Shown here in pieces: positions 17,021 through 25,410 of a stretch of DNA of 64,000 bases. The DNA comes from Amycolatopsis iheyensis (GTDB lineage: Bacteria; Actinomycetota; Actinomycetes; Mycobacteriales; Pseudonocardiaceae): positions 1-64,000 of the forward strand of contig NZ_JAMXQV010000004.1 in NCBI RefSeq assembly GCF_024703995.1, given 5' to 3'. Under the pieces are notes generated by a model that saw only the letters and a list, made by a program, of their open reading frames with translations, ran no database searches and had not been told where the DNA came from. The first letter of the stretch is position 1, and each line of letters starts with the position of its first letter. Made by a program: the position numbers and the translations under genes.

Positions 17021-18742
17021 ATGCGTCTGACACTGGGGTTCTTGGCCGCACTCGTCCTCACGACCACGTTCACGCCGGCGGCGTCCGCCACAAGCGAGCC
17101 GATCCGGGAGACGGCGTGGGTCGAAACCGGCACCGACCACGACCACGACGGCAAGACCGACCGCGTCGCCGCCGACGTCATCCGGCCCGGCGCGCGGGGG
17201 CGCGTCCCGGTGATCCTCGACGTCAGCCCGTACTACGCGTGCTGCGGCCGCGGCAACGAGTCGCAGAAGAAGACCTACGCACCCGACGGCACACCCGAGC
17301 AGTTCCCGCTCTTCCTCGACAACTACTTCGTGCCACGCGGGTACGCCGTCGTGCTCGCCGACGTCGGCGGGACGAACCGGTCCTCGGGCTGCTTCGACGA
17401 CGTCGGCTCCGGCACCGCGGTCGTGAACTGGCTCAACGGCCGGGCGAAGGCCTTCGACGCACCCGACGGCGGCCGGCCGGTGCGCGCGGACTGGGCCACC
17501 GGGGCCGTCGGCGCGATCGGCAAGTCCCAGGACGGCGCCACCGCGATCGGCATGGCCGCCTCCGGCATCGACGGCCTGAAGACCGTGGTGCCGATCGAAG
17601 GTGTCGCGAACAACTACGCCCAGCTCGTCGCGAACGGCGCGCCGCTGGCCACGCCGGAGAACACCGGCTCGGCGTTCACCTACAACGAGCGCGCGGCGGA
17701 GCTGTGCAAGCCGTTCGAAGCGGACATCAAGGCGCGCGCCGGCACGAGCGGCGACTACAACGCCTACTGGCGGAGCGTGAACTACGTGCCGCGACCGGTG
17801 CGCGCGAGCGTGCTGATCGCGCAGGGGTTCGGGGACGCCGTCGTCGCGCCGAACCAGTTCGCCGACTGGTGGGCCGCGCTCGGCCGCGCGGGCGTTCCGC
17901 GTCAGGCGTGGCTGAGCCAGGCGGGGCACGTCGACCCGTTCGACCTGCAGCGCGCGGAATGGGTGGCGAAGCTGGGCCGCTGGTTCGACCGGTGGCTGAA
18001 GGGGGTGCGCAACGGCGTCGAGAACGAGCCCGCGGTGCACCTCGAGACGACGCCGGACCGGTGGGCCGACGTCCGGCAGTGGCCGCCCGCCACGACGTCG
18101 GCGACGTTCCGGCCCTCGGCCGACGGCACGCTGGGCCGCCGCGGTTCAGGCACGGCGACCGTCGTCGACGACCCGGCGATCGGCCGTGAGCAGTGGGCCA
18201 CCGGTTCGGCGGCCGCGCGGTTCCTGGGCGCGCCGCTGACCTCGGCGGTGCGGCTGGCCGGATCGCCGTCGGTGACGATCACCGCGTCGTCGGACCAGGC
18301 CGCGGCCCGGCTCGGTGTCGCGCTCGTCGACTACGGCCCGACCGAGGTCCGCGCCACCGCGAACTACGGTAGCGGGATCAGGACCCTGACCACGCACTCG
18401 TGCTGGGGCTCGAGCCGTCCCGGCGACTCGGCGTGCTTCCTCGACACGGCCACCGACCTGGTGCACGTCGACCACGAGATCGTCGCGTACGGCTCGGCCG
18501 ACCTCGGGCACCACGCCTCGCTGCGCCACGGCGAACCGCTGGTCCCGGGTCGGGCGTACGCGATGACGTTCGACCTGACCGCGCTCGACCACGTCGTCCC
18601 GGCCGGGCACCGGCTCGGGCTGTTGCTCGGCGGCACCGACGGGCAGCTGTTCGACCCGGCGCTGCCGCCGCTGGGCGACACGCTGACGTTCGACCTCGCG
18701 CGGACGTCGCTCACTCTCGGCCTTACAAAGCCCGAACACTAG
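17021..18742 (+). CDS. Secreted X-Pro dipeptidyl-peptidase-like hydrolase (S15/CocE family)
   Basis: A 573-residue protein with a Sec signal peptide (LTLGFLAALVLTTTFTPAASA, cleaved near residue 24). The alpha/beta-hydrolase core has nucleophile Ser169 in IGKSQDG, Asp272 in GFGDAVV and His303 in GHVDPF, a complete catalytic triad. The C-terminal ~200 residues form the jelly-roll domain of the S15 family, ending in HRLGLLLGGTDGQLF. Where PepX has GKSYxG this enzyme has GKSQDG. It probably cleaves X-Pro dipeptides or esters outside the cell. It starts 10 bp after the TetR gene, so it may share its transcript. Confidence 0.88.
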   Translation: MRLTLGFLAALVLTTTFTPAASATSEPIRETAWVETGTDHDHDGKTDRVAADVIRPGARGRVPVILDVSPYYACCGRGNESQKKTYAPDGTPEQFPLFLDNYFVPRGYAVVLADVGGTNRSSGCFDDVGSGTAVVNWLNGRAKAFDAPDGGRPVRADWATGAVGAIGKSQDGATAIGMAASGIDGLKTVVPIEGVANNYAQLVANGAPLATPENTGSAFTYNERAAELCKPFEADIKARAGTSGDYNAYWRSVNYVPRPVRASVLIAQGFGDAVVAPNQFADWWAALGRAGVPRQAWLSQAGHVDPFDLQRAEWVAKLGRWFDRWLKGVRNGVENEPAVHLETTPDRWADVRQWPPATTSATFRPSADGTLGRRGSGTATVVDDPAIGREQWATGSAAARFLGAPLTSAVRLAGSPSVTITASSDQAAARLGVALVDYGPTEVRATANYGSGIRTLTTHSCWGSSRPGDSACFLDTATDLVHVDHEIVAYGSADLGHHASLRHGEPLVPGRAYAMTFDLTALDHVVPAGHRLGLLLGGTDGQLFDPALPPLGDTLTFDLARTSLTLGLTKPEH

Positions 18743-18806
18743 GCGGACGCCCTCCGAACACCGCCGCGACAGAGTTCTCCTCGTAACCCGGACACGAGGA
18801 GACACG

Positions 18807-19211
18807 ATGCGAGGAACCACCTGGACGCGGCTGGCGCTGGCGGGCGGCGCGAGTGCGGCCTGCCTGCTGGTGGCGGCGCCGCTGGCCTCGGCGCAGACCA
18901 CGTCGCCGGCGCCGGTCGCGCCGATCACGCTCAGCCCGGAGGAGTCGCAGCAGGTCTGCGGCGACTGGGTGCCGAAGCTGCAGAAGAAGGCCGACAACCT
19001 GCAGAAGCGGATCAACGGCGGCCCGGAGGTGGCCGGCTCGGTCGCGAATCTGAAGGCGCGCGCCCAGGACCAGCGCACCGCGGGGCACGAGGACCGCGCC
19101 AAGAAGCTCGACGACCGCGCCACCAAGCGCCAGGGCAAGGTCGGCGAGCTGAACACCGCGAAGCAGAAGCTCGACGCCTTCGCGGCCGCCCACTGCAAGC
19201 CGGCCAAGTGA
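18807..19211 (+). CDS. Small secreted coiled-coil protein
   Basis: A 134-residue protein with a clear signal peptide ending in PLASAQT (cleavage near residue 29). The mature part is Lys/Ala-rich and helical (KLQKKADNLQKRI, RAKKLDDRATKRQGKVGELN) with two cysteines near its ends (QVCGDW and AAHCKPAK) that could form a disulfide. ATG behind ACGAGGAGA. Function unknown. Its stop overlaps the start of the next lipoprotein gene (GTGA). Confidence 0.75.
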   Translation: MRGTTWTRLALAGGASAACLLVAAPLASAQTTSPAPVAPITLSPEESQQVCGDWVPKLQKKADNLQKRINGGPEVAGSVANLKARAQDQRTAGHEDRAKKLDDRATKRQGKVGELNTAKQKLDAFAAAHCKPAK

Positions 19212-19396
19212 GGGCCGCGAGGGTCGCGGCGGCGGTCGGGGCCGCCGCGCTCGTCGCGCTCGGCTGTTCGGGCTGCCGCGACAACCTGATGGGGTCGCCG
19301 GACTCGGGGACCTCCCCGGCGTCGTCCGAGCTGAGCGGGGTCGAGTCGACGCTCAACGGCATCGAATCCGACATGAACAGCGATGGCTCGCCCTGA
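19208..19396 (+). CDS. Very small lipoprotein
   Basis: A 62-residue protein. Hydrophobic N-terminus ending in ALGCSGC gives a plausible lipobox at Cys20, followed by a short acidic Ser/Gly-rich tail (LSGVESTLNGIESDMNSD). It is translationally coupled to the secreted coiled-coil gene upstream and precedes the OmpR-type two-component system by 45 bp, so it may belong to the envelope function that system controls. Confidence 0.65.
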   Translation: MRAARVAAAVGAAALVALGCSGCRDNLMGSPDSGTSPASSELSGVESTLNGIESDMNSDGSP

Positions 19397-19441
19397 CCGG
19401 CTAGCGTCTCCCCTCTGAAGACGGCGGAGACGGGAGCGGGC

Positions 19442-20128
19442 ATGGGGTCACCGGGACGCGGTCTCGTCCTCGTGGTCGAGGACGAGGCCGCGATCGCCGA
19501 GCTGGCGGCGCTGTACCTGAAGCGTGACGGCTTCGGGGTGCACGTCGAACCGGACGGTGGCAAGGCGCTCGACGCCGTGCGGCGGCTCAAGCCGGTGGCG
19601 GTCGTGCTCGACATCGGACTGTCCGGAATGGACGGCATCGAGATCTGCAAGGCGTTGCGCGCGGCCGGGGACTGGACGCCGGTGCTGTTCGTCACCGCCC
19701 GCGACGACGAGCTGGACCGGCTGCTGGGCCTGGAGATCGGCGCGGACGACTACCTCACGAAACCGTTCAGCCCGCGGGAGCTGGCCGCGCGGGTCCGGAC
19801 GGTGCTGCGCCGCGCTTCGGGGGCGGCCCCGGCTCCCTCGACGTTCGCGGTCGGCGAGGCGCGGGTGGACCTCACGAGCCGCCGCGCCTGGGCCGGGGCC
19901 GCCGAGGTGTTCCTGACCTCGACCGAGTTCGACCTGCTCACGCACCTGCTCCGGCACCCGGGGCAGGTGCTTTCGCGCGACCAGCTGCTGAGTGCCGTCT
20001 GGGGGTACGCCGCGGCGGCGGGCACGCGCACGGTCGACGTCCACGTGGCGCAGCTGCGGGCGAAGCTCGGCGCGTCGAGTCCGATCCGGACGGTGCGGGG
20101 CATCGGCTACGCGGCGGATCCGGCATGA
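19442..20128 (+). CDS. OmpR/PhoB-family response regulator
   Basis: A 228-residue regulator: receiver domain with Glu13-Asp14 and phospho-acceptor Asp57 in AVVLDIGLSGMDG, switch Lys in DDYLTKPFSPREL, and a winged-helix output domain (FLTSTEFDLLTHLLRHPGQV ... TRTVDVHVAQLRAKL). The stop overlaps the kinase start (ATGA), so the pair is one operon. Confidence 0.93.
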   Translation: MGSPGRGLVLVVEDEAAIAELAALYLKRDGFGVHVEPDGGKALDAVRRLKPVAVVLDIGLSGMDGIEICKALRAAGDWTPVLFVTARDDELDRLLGLEIGADDYLTKPFSPRELAARVRTVLRRASGAAPAPSTFAVGEARVDLTSRRAWAGAAEVFLTSTEFDLLTHLLRHPGQVLSRDQLLSAVWGYAAAAGTRTVDVHVAQLRAKLGASSPIRTVRGIGYAADPA

Positions 20129-21480
20129 GGGGGACGCTCGCCGGGCGGATCACGCTGGTGTGCCTGGCCGTCGCGGGGGTGGCGGTGCTCGTAGCCGGGT
20201 TCGTCGGGGCCCGGCTGATCCGGACCACGGCGGACAACGTGCTGCAGTCGTCGCTGGCCGCGCAGGCCGACGTCGTCGCGTCCCAACTGGACGAAACCGG
20301 CATCGGGAACCGGCTGGGGGTCGGCAAGGTCGCCGACGTCGTGCGCGGGCAGGGCATTTCGGTGGTGGTCCGCCGCGCGGGCGGGCAGGCCGCCGGGGAC
20401 GGCGTCGCGGTGCAGGCGGCGAACAAGGCCGGGCTCGCCGCGCGGCATTCCACGCGGGTGACGGTCGCGGGCGCGCAGTACCTCGTCGAGACGCGGGTGG
20501 TCGGCACGCGCGGCGCGGCGTTCGCGCTGGTCCTGCCCGCGCGCAACGCCGAAGCGACGCAGCGCGCGTTGGTGCGCAACATCGCGCTGGCGCTGGGCAT
20601 CGGGCTGCTGGTCGCGGCGCTGGCCGGGTTCTTTTCGGGCCGGCTGCTCGGCCGGCCCCTGCGCCGGGCCGCGCTGGCCGCGGGCTCGCTGCGGGCGGGC
20701 CGCCGGGACGTCCGGGTGCCGGTGGAAGGACCGCGGGAAGTGGCGGAAGTGGCCGGGTCGCTGAACTCCCTGGCCGACGCGCTGGCGGTGAGTGAGGCGC
20801 GGCAGCGGGACTTCCTGCTGTCGGTGTCGCACGAGCTGCGCACGCCGCTGACCGCCGTCACCGGGTTCGCCGAGGCGATCGCGGACGGCGTCGCCACGGG
20901 GCCGGACGCCGTCCGGGCCGGGGAGACCATCCAGCGCGAGGCGTTGCGGCTCGAGCGCCTGGTCACCGACTTGCTGGAGCTGGCGCGGCTGGGGGCCGAC
21001 GAGTTCCAGCTCGACGTCGCCTCGGTGGATCTGGCCGCGTTGGTGCGTGACTGCGCGGAGGTCTGGCAGCTGCGGTGCGCCCGGCAGGACGTGCGGCTGT
21101 CGGTCTCCGGTCCTCCCGCGCCGGTTTTCGTGTCAGCGGACGCCCGGCGGCTGCGTCAGGTGGTGGACGGGCTCGCCGAAAACGCCCTCCGGGTGACCCC
21201 TTCCGGTGCGCCGATGGTCTTCTCCCTCACGCTCACCGCGTCCGAGGCTTCGTTGTCGGTGCGGGACGGCGGCCCGGGCCTGGCGCCGGAGGACTACGCG
21301 GTGGCGTTCGAACGCGGGGTGCTGAACGCGCGTTACCGCGACCGCCGCCCGGTCGGCTCGGGCATCGGACTGGCGCTGGTCCACGGCCTGGTCACCCGCA
21401 TGGGCGGGACACTGACGGCCGGCCCGGCCCCGGAAGGCGGCGCGGCGTTCACGATGACATTCCCCCTCACCCACCCCTGA
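20125..21480 (+). CDS. OmpR-type sensor histidine kinase
   Basis: A 451-residue kinase: transmembrane helix ~8-30, extracytoplasmic loop ~31-145, second helix ~150-172, HAMP (GRPLRRAALAAGSLRAG), HisKA with His236 in LLSVSHELRTPLTAVTGFA, and an ATPase domain (GLAENALRVTPSG; DGGPGLAPEDYAVAFERG; GSGIGLALVHGLVTRMGG). Coupled to the preceding response regulator. Input signal unknown. Confidence 0.92.
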   Translation: MRGTLAGRITLVCLAVAGVAVLVAGFVGARLIRTTADNVLQSSLAAQADVVASQLDETGIGNRLGVGKVADVVRGQGISVVVRRAGGQAAGDGVAVQAANKAGLAARHSTRVTVAGAQYLVETRVVGTRGAAFALVLPARNAEATQRALVRNIALALGIGLLVAALAGFFSGRLLGRPLRRAALAAGSLRAGRRDVRVPVEGPREVAEVAGSLNSLADALAVSEARQRDFLLSVSHELRTPLTAVTGFAEAIADGVATGPDAVRAGETIQREALRLERLVTDLLELARLGADEFQLDVASVDLAALVRDCAEVWQLRCARQDVRLSVSGPPAPVFVSADARRLRQVVDGLAENALRVTPSGAPMVFSLTLTASEASLSVRDGGPGLAPEDYAVAFERGVLNARYRDRRPVGSGIGLALVHGLVTRMGGTLTAGPAPEGGAAFTMTFPLTHP

Positions 21481-21707
21481 CCACCGTGTCGTCCCCCCAA
21501 TCACGAGTGATGCCCCTCCAATCACGGCTGATGCCCCTCCAATCACGCGTGATGCCTCTTCAACCACACGTGATGCCTGGTCACGCCGGTGGGGCCGGTG
21601 GGTCGAACCGGGCATCACCCGTGTCCGGAGAGGCATCACCTGTGATTGGAGGGGCATCACGTGTGATTGAGCGGGCATCACGTGTGATTGGGGGGACGAC
21701 ACGGTGG
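21481..21707. repeat. Eight-unit inverted array of ATCACGNGTGAT palindromes
   Basis: The left arm (21481-~21577) carries four units of CAATCACGNGTGATGCC type spaced about 21 bp; the right arm (~21611-21707) carries the same units in reverse orientation. The outermost 24 bp of the two arms are perfect complements. Each unit is itself palindromic. It lies between two plus-strand genes (kinase stop 21480, LysR start 21725). Confidence 0.9.
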
Positions 21708-21724
21708 GGTCGTAGGGTCGGGGG

Positions 21725-22630
21725 ATGGAGATGTTGCACCTGCGGTACTTCGTCGCGGTCGCCGAGGAACTGAACTTCTCCGCGGCCGCGCGGAAGCTGC
21801 ACATGGCCGCTTCTCCGCTCAGCCAGCGGATCAAGGACCTCGAGCACGAGCTCGGGCAGCAGCTGTTCGACCGCAGCACCCACCACGTCACGCTCACCGC
21901 CGCCGGGACCGCGTTGCTGCCGCTCGCGCGGGACGTCCTCGAGCAGGTCGGCGCCATCCCGTGGAAGCTCAAGGAGGCGACGCGGCCGCAGCGCAGCACC
22001 GTCTTCCTCGGCATGCCCGCCGGCGTGCACCCTGACCTGCGGGAACGCGTCAACGCGCTCGCCGGGCGGGTGCGGGACACCTATGAGCTCAAGCGCTGGC
22101 CCGGCACCACCGCCGACCTCGTCCAGGGGGTGCACGAGGGCAAGCTCGCCCTCACCCTGGCCCGGCTGCCCGTCACGGACCCGGCGCTCGACCAGCTGCC
22201 GGTGATGTCGGAACGGCTCGGCGCGGTCGTCCCCGCCGATCTCTTCGCCGGGCGGGACTCGGTCAGCCTGGCCGAGCTCAAGGAGTTCCCGTACGTCGGC
22301 TCGCCCGGGGAAATCACACCCGCCTATTTCGACCAGCTCGACCACCAGCTGTCCGAACTGGGCGTGAAGAAACGCATTCGACTCACCAACACCGGTTACG
22401 GCGGGACGTCGGAAATCATTTCCAGCGGCGAGGCCTTTTCCATTTCCATGCTCGACGACAAGAGCCCGATGCACGGCTACCGGCTCGACAACGTCATCGT
22501 GCTGCCCTTCACCGATTTCCGTCCCCAGCTGGACACCGGCCTGCTCTGGCGCCGCGACCGCACCGATGGCGACCTTCGCGACCTCGTCGACGCCGCGAAA
22601 GAGATCTTCGCCGCGCCATTAATGGTATGA
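21725..22630 (+). CDS. LysR-family transcriptional regulator
   Basis: A 301-residue LysR protein: winged HTH in the first 60 residues (LHLRYFVAVAEELNFSAAAR, LHMAASPLSQRIKDLEHELG), then a periplasmic-binding-like effector domain. It lies directly upstream of, and in the same direction as, a five-gene acyl-CoA operon that it probably activates. An imperfect 12-bp hairpin (22621-22649) overlaps its stop codon. Confidence 0.9.
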   Translation: MEMLHLRYFVAVAEELNFSAAARKLHMAASPLSQRIKDLEHELGQQLFDRSTHHVTLTAAGTALLPLARDVLEQVGAIPWKLKEATRPQRSTVFLGMPAGVHPDLRERVNALAGRVRDTYELKRWPGTTADLVQGVHEGKLALTLARLPVTDPALDQLPVMSERLGAVVPADLFAGRDSVSLAELKEFPYVGSPGEITPAYFDQLDHQLSELGVKKRIRLTNTGYGGTSEIISSGEAFSISMLDDKSPMHGYRLDNVIVLPFTDFRPQLDTGLLWRRDRTDGDLRDLVDAAKEIFAAPLMV

Positions 22631-22668
22631 CCGCCGTGGTCACACCATTGTTCGCATCATGATCATTC

Positions 22669-22721
22669 CCTTTCGCGGCACCCGCGCCTACGTTCGTAAG
22701 TAGAACGAAGACCGCGAAAGG
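22669..22721 (+). promoter_or_regulatory. Leader stem-loop covering the Shine-Dalgarno sequence of the acyl-CoA operon
   Basis: CCTTTCGCGG (22669-22678) pairs perfectly with CCGCGAAAGG (22712-22721); inside, TTCGT (22693-22697) faces ACGAA (22705-22709). The downstream arm contains the AAAGG ribosome binding site of the CoA-transferase gene at 22727. The inner dyad could also be a LysR-binding site. Confidence 0.55.
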
Positions 22722-22726
22722 ACGGA

Positions 22727-23875
22727 ATGATGACGAACAGCACCGGACCGCTGGACGGCGTGCGCGTGATCGACCTCTCCACCGTGGTGATGGGCCCGTA
22801 CGCGGCCCAGATCCTCGGCGACCTGGGCGCCGACGTGATCAAGATCGAGTCCCCCGCCGACACCGTGCGGGTGGGCAGCTACCGCACCACGCCGGGCATG
22901 ACGCCGCTGAACCTCAACGTCAACCGCAACAAGCGCAGCGTGGCCCTCAACCTCAAGGACGAGACCGAGCGCGAGCAGGCGCTCAAGCTGATCGACACCG
23001 CCGACGTGCTGATCACCAACATGCGCCCCGGCGCGCTGAGCCGCCTCGGCCTGAACTACGCCGACGTCGCCCAGCGCAACCCGCGCCTGGTCTACGCCCA
23101 CGCCCAGGGCTTCCGCGGCGACTCCGCCCAGGCCGGCAACGCCGCCTACGACGAGACCGTGCAGGCCTCCTCCGGCCTGGTCGACGTCGCGAACCGCGCG
23201 CTCGGCGAGCCGGTCTACCTGCCGACGATCATCGGCGACAAGGTGTCGTCGCTGACCATCGCCTACAGCGTGCTCGCCGCGCTGGTCCACCGCGACAAGA
23301 CCGGCGAAGGCCAGCAGATCGAGATCCCGATGACCGACACGCTGCTCGCGTTCAACCTGGTCGAACACCTCGCCGGGCACACCTACGAACCGGCCGAGGG
23401 CCCCACCGGGTTCGCGCTGTCGATGACGAAGGGCCACGCCGCGGTCCGCACCAAGGACGGTCTCGCCTGCGTCATCCCCTACAACCCGAAGAACTTCCGC
23501 GACTTCTTCGCCGCGGCCGAGCGCCCCGACCTCGCCGAGGACCCGCGCGTGAACGGCGACGCGATCGACCGCGTCGACAACGAGTGGCTGACCGAGCAGA
23601 TCGCCGCCTGCGCCCCGGCGCTGACCACCGACGAGTGGGCCGAGGTCTGCGCGAAGCACAGCATCCCGATGGCGCCGGTGCTCGAGCTGGACCGCGCGCA
23701 CGAGGACCCGTACGTCCGCGAAGGCCACCTGCTCGACACCGTCGAGCACCCGAGCGAGGGCGCCATCCGCACGGTCGGCATCCCGGTGAAGTTCTCCGCG
23801 ACGCCCGGCTCGATCCGCCGCCTGGCCCCGCTGGCCGGCCAGGACACCGCCGAAGTCCTCGCCGAACTGGTCTGA
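22727..23875 (+). CDS. Family III (CaiB/BaiF) CoA transferase
   Basis: A 382-residue CoA transferase that moves CoA between acyl groups through an aspartyl-CoA intermediate. It opens with the family motif LDGVRVIDLSTVVMGPYAAQ and ILGDLGADVIKIE; NMRPGALSRLGL and the catalytic Asp142 in NAAYDETVQASSGL follow. The C-terminal part (APVLELDRAHEDPYVREGHL) is typical. It is first in a five-gene operon and would activate the carboxylic acid substrate. Confidence 0.93.
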   Translation: MMTNSTGPLDGVRVIDLSTVVMGPYAAQILGDLGADVIKIESPADTVRVGSYRTTPGMTPLNLNVNRNKRSVALNLKDETEREQALKLIDTADVLITNMRPGALSRLGLNYADVAQRNPRLVYAHAQGFRGDSAQAGNAAYDETVQASSGLVDVANRALGEPVYLPTIIGDKVSSLTIAYSVLAALVHRDKTGEGQQIEIPMTDTLLAFNLVEHLAGHTYEPAEGPTGFALSMTKGHAAVRTKDGLACVIPYNPKNFRDFFAAAERPDLAEDPRVNGDAIDRVDNEWLTEQIAACAPALTTDEWAEVCAKHSIPMAPVLELDRAHEDPYVREGHLLDTVEHPSEGAIRTVGIPVKFSATPGSIRRLAPLAGQDTAEVLAELV

Positions 23876-23880
23876 ACCAC

Positions 23881-23905
23881 CGGCACTTTCCCTACGAAAG
23901 TGCCG
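23881..23905 (+). terminator. Intra-operon hairpin (attenuator or mRNA processing site)
   Basis: CGGCACTTTC-cctac-GAAAGTGCCG: a perfect 10-bp stem with a 5-nt loop, 5 bp after the CoA-transferase stop and before the hydratase start at 23924. It is followed by CTTTG rather than a long T-run, so partial termination or transcript stabilisation is more likely than full termination. Confidence 0.6.
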
Positions 23906-23923
23906 CTTTGGGAAGTGGGAGTC

Positions 23924-24667
23924 ATGAGTGAAGTACGCACCGAGCGGATCGGCGGCACCCTGCTGATCACGATCGACCGGCCGCAGGCCCGCAACGCGGT
24001 CAACGCCGCCGTCGCGACGCAGCTGGCCGCCGCCCTCGACGAGCTGGAAGCCGATCCGGCGCTCCGGGCGGGCGTCCTGACCGGCGCCGAGAACACCTTC
24101 AGCGCCGGCATGGACCTCAAGGCCGCGCTCAAGGGCGAGTCCCCGGAGATCCCGGGCCGCGGGTTCGGCGGCCTCACCGAAGCCGAGCTGTCGAAGCCGT
24201 TGATCGCCGCCGTCGAAGGGTTCGCCATGGGCGGTGGGTTCGAGCTGGCGCTGGGCTGCGACCTCATCGTGGCCGCCGAAGACGCGAAGTTCGGGCTCCC
24301 CGAAGTGAAGCGTGGGCTCATCGCCGCCGGTGGTGGCGTCATCCGGCTGCCGAAGCGGATCCCGCACCACCTCGCGATGGAGTTCCTCCTCACCGGCGAG
24401 CCCGTCACCGGCCGCCGCGCCGGCGAGCTGGGCCTGGTCAACCGCGTGACCCCGGCGGGCGACGCCGCCGCCGTCGCGCTGCAGCTGGCCGAGAAGCTGG
24501 CGGAGAACGCACCCCTGGCCCTCGCCGCCGTCAAGAAGATCGTGCGTGCCGCGAATCCCGCGACAACACAGCGCGAAGAAATCAAGAAGCTGATGCAGTC
24601 CCAAGACGTCCGCGAGGGCATGACCGCCTTCGCCGAGCGCCGCGCTCCGAAGTGGACAGGCGAATGA
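23924..24667 (+). CDS. Enoyl-CoA hydratase/isomerase (crotonase) family protein
   Basis: About 247 residues with the crotonase fold: RPQARNAVNAAVATQLAAAL, the oxyanion-hole segment ENTFSAGMDLKA, then AVEGFAMGGGFELALGCDLI. Where hydratases carry catalytic Glu residues this protein has FGLPEVKRGLIAAGGGVIRL, keeping one Glu equivalent. The ATG at 23924 has GGGAAGTGGGAG upstream. Second gene of the acyl-CoA operon; it overlaps the next start (ATGA). Confidence 0.9.
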   Translation: MSEVRTERIGGTLLITIDRPQARNAVNAAVATQLAAALDELEADPALRAGVLTGAENTFSAGMDLKAALKGESPEIPGRGFGGLTEAELSKPLIAAVEGFAMGGGFELALGCDLIVAAEDAKFGLPEVKRGLIAAGGGVIRLPKRIPHHLAMEFLLTGEPVTGRRAGELGLVNRVTPAGDAAAVALQLAEKLAENAPLALAAVKKIVRAANPATTQREEIKKLMQSQDVREGMTAFAERRAPKWTGE

Positions 24668-25410
24668 AGATCGACGAAGTCCGGCAGCACGTGACCACTC
24701 CCCTGACCGCCCCGGCGTTCGCGCCGGTGGTCCCGAGGTTCACGAACCGCGAGTACCTGAACATCGTCTACCGCACCGACGCCGACGCCCTGCGCGCCGT
24801 CGTGCCGGAGCCGCTGAAGGTCGAAGAACCGTTGGTGCGCTTCGAGGTCATGAAGATGGGCGACGTCTCCGGCTACGGCCCGTACACCGAGTCCGGTCAG
24901 GCCATCGAGGTCAGCTTCGACGGCGAACGCGGCGAGTACCTGCACGCCATGTACCTCGACAACTTCCCGGCGACCGCGTCCGGGCGCGAGGTCAGCGCGT
25001 ACCCGAAGACCGTCGGGTCGCCGAACCTCTATGTCGACAACGGCGTGCTCGTCGGCACGCTGGACTACGGGACGCTCCGGGTCGCGACCGCGACGATGGG
25101 CTACAAGCACCACGAGCTGGACACCCGCGAGGCCGAACGCCAGATCACCGTCCCGACGTTCATGCTCAAGACGATCCCCGGCTACGACGGCACCCCGCGC
25201 GTCCAGGAGCTGGTCCGCACCGAGATCACCGACGTCGTGGTCAAGCAGGCCCACACCGGCCCCGCGCGGCTGCAGCTGTTCCAGCACGTCCTGGCGCCGC
25301 TGGCCGACCTGCCGGTGCTGGAGGTCGTGTCCGCCAGCCACATCCTCACCGACCTGACGCTCGCCCCGGTCAAGCCGGTCTTCGACTACCTGAAAGGAGC
25401 CCGATCATGA
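24664..25410 (+). CDS. Acetoacetate decarboxylase-family enzyme
   Basis: About 248 residues with the acetoacetate decarboxylase (ADC) fold: YRTDADALRAVVPEPLKVE near the start, GRGEYLHAMYLDNFPATASG, then GREVSAYPKTVGSPN. Lys115 matches in position and context the Schiff-base lysine of clostridial ADC, but the next residue is Thr116 where the clostridial enzyme has Lys116, which lowers the pKa of Lys115. Activity may therefore differ (aldolase, dehydratase or another decarboxylase). It overlaps both neighbours by 4 bp (ATGA), so it is tightly coupled in the operon. Confidence 0.88.
   Translation: MKIDEVRQHVTTPLTAPAFAPVVPRFTNREYLNIVYRTDADALRAVVPEPLKVEEPLVRFEVMKMGDVSGYGPYTESGQAIEVSFDGERGEYLHAMYLDNFPATASGREVSAYPKTVGSPNLYVDNGVLVGTLDYGTLRVATATMGYKHHELDTREAERQITVPTFMLKTIPGYDGTPRVQELVRTEITDVVVKQAHTGPARLQLFQHVLAPLADLPVLEVVSASHILTDLTLAPVKPVFDYLKGARS

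Noticed and set aside
21481..21707. CRISPR array
   Set aside because: Units are short, palindromic and mirrored, spacing is ~4 bp rather than ~30 bp of unique spacer, and no cas genes are nearby.
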